From contig NC_021741.1 in the NCBI RefSeq assembly GCF_000422085.1, forward strand, positions 4,650,001 through 4,714,000: DNA of 64,000 bases, in the 5' to 3' direction. The notes beneath the pieces are model-generated. The model saw only the letters and a program-made list of their open reading frames with translations, did not search any database and was not told the origin of the DNA. Positions 7,695-16,900 of this stretch are shown here, piece after piece. This DNA is from Serratia liquefaciens ATCC 27592. Lineage in GTDB: Bacteria; Pseudomonadota; Gammaproteobacteria; Enterobacterales; Enterobacteriaceae. Position 1 is the stretch's first letter. Every line of letters begins with the position of its first letter. The translations under genes and the position numbers were made by a program.

Positions 7695-9172
7695 TTATTT
7701 CTCTCCCAGGTATTTAGTCATACCTTTGTCTACAGCGCTCTTGAAAGCAGGATCTTTCAACTTATCATTCACACTTTTAGGTGCATCAGGGAATGTTTGC
7801 GTAATAGGATCATAATAGTACTTGTTATTACTATTATCTTGGTAATGTATTTGGCCTGCTCTCTTTCCTGGCGCAGGGTTCTCAACATCAATTCTCTCTT
7901 TCCCTTTACCCATCCACAATGTTTTACTTGGAACAGTTGGGCCATTTATGCCGAGCATAGCGCCATCTTTATTTAGGGTATAATTAGGCTTACCAGCCTT
8001 ACTAAATCCTCCAAATGCCGAAGCCGCTGCACTCGCAACAATACCTGCCTGAACCTCATCCAGACCATATTCTTTCTGGAGTGCCTCAGAGACTTTATTT
8101 GTAGCAACAACACCTTCCGCCTGCATCTGATGCGCAAAGGTCGCCGTCAGATCGTAGACCATCTTGATCGGGATATCTTCACCCAGGGCACGGTCTATCG
8201 ACTGCTTCACCGCCAGGCTGTCAGCTAGCACATTACCGTATTTCTGCTGGCAGGTTGTCGGACTAGTTGCACAGTCGCTGATAAGCTGTTTCTGCTGCGC
8301 GGTACTCAGTTCCTCATACTTCTTAATCACGCCGCCGCAGTCACCGCCGGAAGCCTGACAGGACTTCATTTCAGCCGACCAAGCGTCTACCTGCTTACTG
8401 CTCAGATAGTTATTCTCCGTCGCATTCTTACCGGCCTGCGAAGCCGCTACCGCCCCTGCCGTACTGTCTGAAGCTATCCCCCCTGCCAGTCCTGCGGCCA
8501 GTTGGCTCAAAGCACTCACCTCCTGCTTCTCACCTTCTGTCAGGCTGTTTATGTCACGGCCCGGGAACCTTATCTCAACTATCACCCGCGCAGCCAGCTC
8601 GCCACCGCCCGCACCCACCGCACCGGCTACCGCAGACTGGTTGTTCAGTTGCGCAGTTATCGCCCCCAGTAACGCATGCGCCATTGCGTTCGCTGCCACG
8701 TTATTTTCACCGACCCGCGCCTTGATTTCTCTCGCCAGATACGGTGCCGCTCCGCTCGCCAAAGCGCCGGCCAGATTGTTCCCCGCCAACGCCTGCAGCG
8801 CGCCCGTTACCGCCTGCGCGGCCCGTTGCATATCGCTGCCGGTGCCGTATTTCTGCATCTCGGCCTGATATTCCGGCGTTTTACGCAACGCTGTCGCATC
8901 CAGCCCCGGATGCTTGTCCTTTGCCTTCTGCAAGCCATTGATATCACCCTGGGTGCGGACAATATCCATCGTCTGCCCGGCGATTTCGCCGATCAGCTGC
9001 GCCTGCTTCAGCCGGTTCTGCTCTTTCTCCTTGTCGAAGATCGGCCCGATACTGCCATTGGCGTTATCCGTATCCCGGCTCAACGCATTCACATCTTGCT
9101 GCTGGTTGGCCCCATCGCGAATAACCACGCTACCGCCCGACACCGCAGCCTTGGTCGTGCCTTCTGCATGCC
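7695..9172 (-). pseudogene. orphan CdiA C-terminal fragment (pre-toxin region plus second toxin)
   Basis: The open frame from a Met codon at 9143 encodes 482 aa; homology to cdiA extends to 9172, where it stops abruptly. The first about 245 codons are nearly identical to the pre-toxin region of the main cdiA. The VENN motif position reads TENN (GKNATENNYL). What follows is a different C-terminus of about 237 aa: an entry-type region with two Cys pairs (KSCQASGGDC, SDCATSPTTC), then a toxin-like end with GKERIDVENPAPGKRAGQIH and a KYYYDPITQTFP stretch. I do not recognise its activity. There is no signal peptide, TPS domain or promoter, so it cannot be delivered unless recombined into a full cdiA. 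Confidence 0.8.
8408..9172. repeat. 765-bp direct repeat, orphan copy
   Basis: Aligns without gaps to 10646-11410 at an offset of 2238 bp. I saw only scattered substitutions (for example TCAACTATCACC versus TCTGTTATCACC). It covers the pre-toxin domain upstream of VENN. It ends at GCATGCC on the 5' side and just past the VENN codons on the 3' side, where the toxins diverge. This is the recombination homology typical of orphan cdiA-CT modules. Confidence 0.85.
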
Positions 9173-9173
9173 T

Positions 9174-9309
9174 TTTAGAACGGCAATCTGATCATCGACA
9201 TAACTGGCTCACCGAGTACGGCATCACCAACCCGAAACCTCTGAAGATCACCGCCGCACCCGGTGTTATTCGATTACGGCGGCGAGAAGATGAGGTTTTT
9301 AGGGCTTGA
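9174..9309 (+). pseudogene. remnant of an unidentified gene 3' end, copy 2
   Basis: Starts where cdiA homology breaks off. The plus-strand frame reads LLERQSDHRHNWLTEYG then ITNPKPLKITAAPGVIRLRR then REDEVFRA and a stop at 9307-9309. Its last 30 residues match the copy at 7070-7159. It points towards the hairpin that follows the main immunity gene. No start codon of its own is present. It marks the junction between the main CDI locus and the orphan module. Confidence 0.5.
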
Positions 9310-9314
9310 TAACA

Positions 9315-9338
9315 CTCCCCCGGCCAAGGCTGGGGGAG
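9315..9338 (-). terminator. hairpin after the main cdiI
   Basis: Arms CTCCCCC (9315-9321) and GGGGGAG (9332-9338), extended by inner GCC/GGC pairs, immediately after the cdiI stop on the minus strand. No clear U-run follows, so termination strength is uncertain. Confidence 0.5.
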
Positions 9339-9342
9339 TAGA

Positions 9343-9738
9343 TTAGTTCAGAAGATCCGTTGATACATTGCCAGTATCGAAGAACTCCTTAAAGATCCTG
9401 ACAACAAGATCGAAGTCTTTTGTAAGCTGACGCTCAGGCCAGTGATTACCAAGGATAATGATACTATCTCCTGATGATGACGTATTATCCCATATGGATC
9501 TTACATCACCTCCAGACTCATCATATTCCAGCAAAGTAACTAGATAAAAACCATTCTCTGCCTCAACGCTGAGTCTCTCTGGCCCGGTATCTGGAGCATT
9601 AATAATCCTGATATTTACGCTACCGCTGCTATTCTTCAGAACATTTAAAAAATCGAGCACATCAGACCACAAAGGGGATTCATTTCTGACATATTCCTCA
9701 CCAGAACATAAACGAGAAAGCTCATATTTTATTATCAT
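9343..9738 (-). CDS. cdiI: putative CDI immunity protein for the deaminase-type toxin
   Basis: 131 aa, soluble and acidic, with no signal peptide. Its ATG overlaps the cdiA stop (ATGA), the standard coupling of cdiA and cdiI. Features include GNHWPERQ near residue 97 and a hydrophobic C-terminal helix (DLVVRIFKEFF). I have an impression of Imm1-like immunity proteins, which often accompany deaminase toxins, but cannot confirm it. It should bind the C-terminal deaminase domain and protect the cell from siblings. It remains open although cdiA upstream is broken, which would leave this strain resistant but non-inhibitory if the gene is expressed. Confidence 0.75.
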   Translation of the reverse strand: MIIKYELSRLCSGEEYVRNESPLWSDVLDFLNVLKNSSGSVNIRIINAPDTGPERLSVEAENGFYLVTLLEYDESGGDVRSIWDNTSSSGDSIIILGNHWPERQLTKDFDLVVRIFKEFFDTGNVSTDLLN

Positions 9739-10645
9739 TTTGCAGGCCCCTTATTTTCTATTTTTTTCATACCCTGCTGCCAGAACAGAACGTTACCTGT
9801 TGACTCTTCATAAATTGTCAGTGATTTAAGCCCTGCTTTTTCTGCCATGACCTTTACATCACTCAAGCAATAGTTGCAGACTTCTTTCCCTGCTACGCTC
9901 ATTGCCATTTCGCGCCCTTGAGTCATTCCCTTATCATAAGCCTGCTGGATCACTCCCACTTCCGCATGGGCTGTTCCCATGTTTCCATTAGGGTAATTTT
10001 TATCCGGGCGCTTATCTATCTTAGCCTGCACAACATCATTGATGAGAGTCGGTTTATTAAAATCAGCTAACTGTGAAGGCCTTGCTCCCTGGTTAGTATC
10101 ACTGAACTTATTACCATCAACATTTCCTTTCGCAACGACCTTCACATTCGCATCTACAATCTTGCCAAGTTGTTTCGCCGCTGCCGCACCAAGTACCGGA
10201 GTGACCGAAGCAACAATAATATCGGCTCCTTGCTTCAACTCGGCGTAATCTTTGGCTGTTGCGTAATCAACCCCTTTCGTGGTCATAAAGAAGTTGATCA
10301 GTGCGTCTTGGATCTGCTGCTGATTCTGCGCATCAACACTGGTGATATTCAGCAGGTTCACTATCTGGCCGTAAGCATCCGCGTATTGCTGGCTCACCTT
10401 CGAGTTATACGGCCCGGTTTCATACTCACCCTTGGCCGCGATAACCTCCAGTCTCGCCGCACCACAGGCCGCACTGGCTGCCGCACCATTTCCGCAGGCC
10501 TCTATCACCTTCTTGTCGCTGGCGATATCCTTTTCACGCAGTTCATTAACTTTCTGCTGGGCCTGCTCACGCTCTGCCGGGTCTTTACTGTTCTGGAGCT
10601 TCTGCTTCGCCAGCTCGAGCTCTGTCTTTTCAGACACGCTCAGGA

Positions 10646-11410
10646 AGTTATTCTCCACCGCATTCTTACCGGCCTGCGAAGCCGCTACCGCCCCTGCCGT
10701 ACTGTCTGAAGCTATCCCCCCTGCCAGTCCTGCGGCCAACTGGCTCAAAGCACTGACCTCCTGCTTCTCACCTTCTGTCAGACTGTTTATGTCACGGCCC
10801 GGGAACCTTATCTCTGTTATCACCCGCGCGGCCAGCTCGCCACCGCCCGCACCCACCGCACCGGCTACCGCAGACTGGTTGTTCAGTTGCGCAGTTATCG
10901 CCCCCAGTAACGCATGCGCCATTGCGTTCGCTGCCACGTTATTTTCACCGACCCGCGCCTTGATTTCTTTCGCCAGATACGGTGCCGCTCCGCTCGCCAA
11001 GGCGCCGGCCAGATTGTTCCCCGCCAACGCCTGCAGCGCGCCCGTTACTGCCTGTGCGGCCCGTTGCATATCGCTGCCGGTGCCGTATTTCTGCATCTCG
11101 GCCTTATATTCCGGCGTTTTACGCAACGCTGTCGCATCCAGCCCCGGATGCTTGTCCTTTGCCTTCTGCAAGCCATTGATATCACCCTGGGTGCGGACAA
11201 TATCCATCGTCTGCCCGGCGATTTCGCCGATCAGCTGCGCCTGCTTCAGCCGGTTCTGCTCTTTCTCCTTGTCGAAGATCGGCCCAATACTGCCATTGGC
11301 GTTATCCGTATCCCGGCTCAACGCATTCACATCTTGCTGCTGGTTGGCCCCATCGCGAATAACCACGCTACCGCCCGACACCGCAGCCTTGGTCGTGCCT
11401 TCTGCATGCC
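10646..11410. repeat. 765-bp direct repeat, copy inside cdiA
   Basis: Partner of 8408-9172. It encodes the pre-toxin region just upstream of VENN. Recombination between the two copies would delete 2238 bp, carrying the deaminase toxin, its cdiI, and the remnant at 9174, and would fuse the orphan toxin to cdiA in frame (2238 is divisible by 3). Confidence 0.85.
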
Positions 11411-13900
11411 CTTTATTGCCCGCGCCGGAAAGGGCCGCGCCCGCCAGATTGGTCAGCAGATCTGACCCCACCGGGCCGCCGCTGCTGATGCTACCCCCTT
11501 GATGCTCGGCCTTGAAATCCGCCTGATTATGGATATCACTGAAGCCCAGGGTGCCGGTATCAAGACGGTTTTTCTCTGGCGCGGCAGTACTGGCGATGAC
11601 CGCGCCGTCCAACTGCGTATGCTGGTTAACCTTAATATCATAGCCGCCCTTGCCGGCAAATATACCCGTTTGCTCCTGCACGCTGTCATAATTGCTGTGC
11701 AATTTGTCACGGCTCATACTCAGACTCGCCGAGCCGCCAGCACCGAAGATAGCCACACTGACACCACCACTGACGCTGGTTTGTTTGGCGTCATAGTTGT
11801 CGCTATCCTGCTGGCTTTGCATTATCAGGTTACCGCCGGTATCCACCTCCACCCTTTCGCCACTGATTTGTGCCCCTGACAAAAGGGTATCCCGGGTACT
11901 GCGCATTGACATCACGCCACCGGTGTCTATCGTCGTCTCAGTCCAAAACGTTCCATCACCATGCTCACTGCCCTGGCTTTTGTTGGCATTGGCGAAGACG
12001 CTCAATCCCGTCTGTTTTCCCACGCCAATGCTGACGCCGATATTGCCGCCGCTGCTCTTGTTACTTCCTTCGGTCTTCTGAGTATTGGCTGCGCCCAACA
12101 GCAAGATGTCACGCTCGGCGGCCAGGGTGGTGTTGCCCGCCACTTTAAACTGACTGCCGACAACGACAATGTCACCGCTGTCAGCAGTATTGCCCTTGCC
12201 GGTTGCAGTCACCTGCATATTATTACCGGCACTGAATGTTGAACCGGCGATGCTCGTTTGTTCCTGATGCTGTTTCGACGACGATTTCTGGCCGCCAAGC
12301 GAAATACTGATCCCCACCATGCTGCCTTCTTCAGTATCGGTATCGCCGACTTTTGCCAGTCGACCCGCCTGAGCGGCCTGCACGCCGGATAATGCCGCTT
12401 TGGCCCCCTGCAAGGCAGCCAGTCGACCGTCGGTCTCCTGCTTTGCCTGTTGAGCCGTTGTCACCGCACTATTAATCGCACTGCCCACCGTACCGGACAG
12501 CGCCAGACTCAGGCCACTCTGTTTCTGTTCGAAGGCTTCGTCACGACGACGAATATCCTTACCCGGGTCGATATGGACGCTATCCCCCGTCACCGATAGG
12601 TTCTTATCCGCAATCACATCTGCGCCACTGATATGCACCTTGCCGCGCGCTTCGATATCCACGCTGCCGCCGGTCGAACCTATGGTGCTGACGCTCTGGC
12701 TTTGGGTAGTGCCATCTTCGTTCAATTGATGACGAGAAGATTTACTGCCGATGGTCACGCCGATGCCGCCGCCGCTGAACACGCCGCTGGTTTTTTTCTC
12801 GTTCAGCCGGTAAAGGGATTGCTCCTCGGTGGCGGCAAAAATATCGATGTTATTATCGGCCTTTAATGTGACCTGGCCGTCCCCCACTACCGTCGAGCCC
12901 CGTACTGTCAGGTCGTTACCGGCGTTGAGTAAAACGTTGTCGCCACTTAGTACCGCTCCTTTCTCATGGGTCGCGTAGTCCTCCTCCACCGTATGGGTGG
13001 TGGTTTTGGACATAAATCCTTTTTTGACCTTAGTCTCTTCGAAGAAGCTGTAGTCCCTTTCAGCTACGCTGTCCACCACGATATTACGGTCGGCGTTAAC
13101 CACCAAATCTCCACTTACCTGTGCCTGCGTACCCTCGAAGATGGCATCCTGGCCAGCATCAACGCGCAAACTGCCGCCGGCGATTTCGGTGACCTGTTGG
13201 CGTATGGACTCCTTCACCCGCTGCTGGCCGCCGCCGTGGCTTGCCTGATACTCCCGGTTTTCCACGCTGTTAAGATTTACGTCTCGCTTGCCACTCAGTA
13301 GGATGTCGCTGTCACCCACCAACACCGCCCCCTGCGAGTTCAAATCACGCTCGGCATGTAGCGTCATATTCCCACTACTGGTGATGATGCTGCGATCGGC
13401 ACCGCTGCTGATGCGCTCGCTATTACTGGTTTTATCAATGGATTCCGTGCGATTAACAAGCAGGTTGATATCACCCGTCGCCTGCAGATTCATCGTGCCA
13501 TCAGAGGCGATCCTCGCGCCGATAACATCGATATTTTTGTCGGCACGCATGATCAACGCATCTTCTGCGCTGATGACAGCAGTATCGCCAACTTCTGTAC
13601 GCGACAGGGACAACGTCTGGCCGCCCTGAGTCCCTGTGGCATCCCACTGGCGAGCCTGAGTTTTATTGATAATGCTGCCATCCAGACTTTCAATCGCGAC
13701 CCGCTTGCCGCTGATGGTCGAGCCGATATTGCTGATATCGCCAATGGCGCTGAGCTGCAAATTGCCGTCGGCGTCGAACAGCCCCTGGTTAAGGTTGCTG
13801 ATAACCGTTTTACTATTAACGTTGAGCCGTTCACCACCTTGTAGCGAGCTGCCGTCATTACGAATACTGCCGCCGTTCAGGTTAACGATATTGCCGGTGA

Positions 13901-16900
13901 TCACGCTGCCGTTGAGCTGGGCTGCGTCACCTTTGGCCAAATAGAGTTTTGGCGCCAACACCGTCTGGCCAAATAGAGTTTTGGCGCCAACACCGTCTGG
14001 CCGTTGATCGTTACCTTCTCCCACCAGACGATGCTTTTATCCAACTGCGCAACCTGGCCCGGCGTCAGGCTAACGCCAAACTGCAAGTTCAGGCCGCTCT
14101 GCGCTTGTGCGGCGTTGTCGATCAACTGCTGCATCTGCGCCAAATCGGAGCCGATACCGTTGAGATAGCGCTTGCCGGTCTGGCTGAGCATGGCGTTGCT
14201 GATATAGCGGGTATCGAACGCCGCATCCCCCAGGAACCGATAGTCGTAGTCCGGATTAAGTCGCAGCCGATCGAGGAAGTAGGCCGAACCGATAAACTGT
14301 TTTTCATCGGTAAAACGGCGGTCGTTTTCACGCGGAGCGGCACCCGGCTGTTGGCCCAGCATGGCGTAGAGATCGTTGAACAGGCTGTTATCCAACTGCC
14401 CCAGGCCGTCCAGTTTCGGGTTGGTGGTGATCAGGTATGGGCTATTGGGATCCGCGCTGACGACAAAACGGCCGCTATCCCCGCCCGGCAGTGGGTAGTC
14501 CGCCAAGGCTACGGCGTTATTACCCAGCGAGCCCAGGGCCGCCTGCAGGTTGTCTTTCCACTCAGCTGAACCGAAGGCAACGCTCTGATCCGCCGCCAGA
14601 TCCTGCTGTTGAACACCGCTGATAGCCTCCGGCTGCTGCAGGCTGTCCAACGTTGGTCTAGCCAGGGTATGGCTCAGGCTGCCGGCGTTCGGTGTCACCA
14701 TGCTGTTGCTGATATCGTCGGTAAAACGGACGTTAACGGCACCACCGGCCTGGATCACGCTGCGATAAACAGCGGTGTTTTCGTTCTGGTACTCTGGCTG
14801 TCCGGTTAAGCGGTACTGAATGGGGGTATTGACGTTATCACGGATGTAATTGCCGCTCTTTTTGAAGTCAGCCAACGAGCGGTGCTTGTCGAAATCATAC
14901 TGTGCGATTTCGCCGTCATAACGGTAATTCAGGTATTTATTCTGGCTTCCTGCCTGGGTGCTCTCATTATTCAGCGAGCCACCACTCAGCGAAATATCAC
15001 CATTGGCCAGCATGTCGCTGGCAATATTGTCAAAACGCGTAATGGTGCCGACAATGTCCTTTCCTGCGGCAATTCGCCCAGCGCCCCCGTTCGCAGTGAC
15101 GGTTACGCTGGAGGATTCAACCAGGATCTTTTTATCAACGGCAGGCGCTTTAGGCGCTAAATAATAGTAATCATCAACGGAACCGTTGCCATGCCCCATG
15201 CTGCCGCCGGTGCGCACCGTTTTGATGTAATAACCGAGCTCGCTTTCAGCCAAATCCCCCAGTTTCATATTGACCAGCGTCTGGCCATTCCACAGCGGAT
15301 CTTTCGCCGTCGTCTGCTTTTCGGTGCTCACCGACCAGCCATCACGCTGATTGAGCAAATGCGCGGTGTTGATCTGAATATTGCCATTTTCGGTCTCGAT
15401 GGTGCCGGAGGTGTTGACGATCTCACTGTTGGCATTGCCGGCCGCGTCTTTTTGCATCCACAGGTTGTTGCCCGCCAGGACGTCGCCACGCTGGTTAGTG
15501 ATACGTTCCGCCAACAGTTGCACATCGCCACCGCCGTACAACATGCCGATGTTGAGCAGATGGTTAGCCGCGCTCAGCAGCAAATTGCCGGCGGTACCGA
15601 TAAACCCGTTATTATTGATGTCGCCACGGCTCAGCAACTGTACCCAGCCACCCGACTGCAGACTGGCGGTGCTGGTTTGCGTGATGCCGGCGGCTTCGAT
15701 CCGCACGTCGCCGCTTCCGCCGCGCAGGGTACCGGCATGTGTCAGTTGGCCAGCGCTACGCACATCGATGCTCTGGCCCTGGAGGGTACCCAGCAGCACA
15801 ACATCGCCGTCGCTGCTCAGGGTCAGCTTTTTACCTGCCGCCAAAGTGCCATTCTGGGTGAAGGCTTCCTTTAACGTCAGCGTAATATTGCCCAGCGCCA
15901 CCAGTTGACCGTACTGATTCAGCAGGCTGCTCACCAATGTCGCATCGCCACCGCTGAACAGCTTGCCGTTCTGGTGGTTATCAATCTGCCGCGCGTTAAC
16001 GCTCATCTGGCTTGTCGCCAATAGCGTGCCGGTATTATCCAGGCTGCCTGTCTGCAGCGTTAAATTGCCGCCCTGCAGGGTTCCCATATTATTCAGAACA
16101 TCGAGCGTAAACCGGGTATCGCCGATACCGCTCAACGTGCCGCTGTTATCCAACCGGGTGCCCCTGAACGTCAGGCTATTGGCCTGCAGCCAGCCGAGGT
16201 TATTCAGCGAAGGCGCTTGAAGATCCAGTGCGCCGCCGACGATCATTTTGCCTGAGTTGCTCAACTGGCGATCCAACCGCAATACGCTGCCGCCATCTCC
16301 CTGCAGATCCCCAGCGTTGTTTAGCTCTGCCGCCTCTACCCGCAGGGTTCCCAGGCTGCGCACCGTGCCACCAGCCAGGTTATGGAATATGCCACTCAGC
16401 TTGGCCTCCAGATTTTTCTGTCCCTGCAGCCTGCCGGTGTTGGTCAGTTCAGCGGCTTTTAACGTCAACTCGCCCGCCTGTACATGGCCCTGATTGTTCA
16501 AGGTCTGCGCCGTCAGATCCGTTTTCCCACTGGAGAAGATCTTGCTGCTGGTTTCCGTCTTCAGGCTGTCACTGAGATCCAAATGGATCCCTCCCGTGCC
16601 CGCCTGCAACACGCCTTTATGATCCAACTGCTGAGCCGCCAGCCTGATGCTGCCGCCCTGCCATACTCCGTCGTTTTCGACTATCGCCGCCCCTACAGTC
16701 AGTTCCCCTTCGCTGAGCAGCTTGCCGCTTACTGTGTTGTTCAGATCCTTTTGCAACTGCAACGCCAACTGCCGTAGACCAATCAGATTGCCGCTGTTGT
16801 TCACCGTGTTGGCCGTGACGGTGGTCGCCGCACCCTGCGCTTCCCCCTGATTGCTGATGCTGTCGGCCGAAAGCTGTAATGCGCCTTCGCTCAATACCTT

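Larger units (their letters stand above)
9735..14024 (-). pseudogene. cdiA: cdiA, 3' part beyond the frameshift (FHA-2 repeats, pre-toxin domain, deaminase-type toxin)
   Basis: 1429 codons open, but the apparent start at 14024 is not a real one: its first codons read out of frame through the second copy of the 32-bp duplication. From [19 protein letters not shown] onward this is the in-frame continuation of cdiA. It holds filamentous-haemagglutinin repeats (FHA-2), the pre-toxin region with AVENN, and a 303-aa variable C-terminus. That end carries TAHAEV and, 27 residues later, VCNYC: the HAE and CxxC zinc ligands of the cytidine-deaminase-like superfamily. An intact CdiA would inject this domain into neighbours to edit bases of nucleic acid. 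It carries no signal peptide and is probably not exported as it stands. Confidence 0.85.

Noticed and set aside
7070..9309. Insertion sequence at the CDI junctions
   Set aside because: No transposase, inverted ends or target duplications are visible; only the tail of an unknown gene is shared.
9735..14024. A separate 1429-aa haemagglutinin gene starting at 14024
   Set aside because: Its first codons read out of frame through the duplication and share no similarity with any start; it is the continuation of cdiA.
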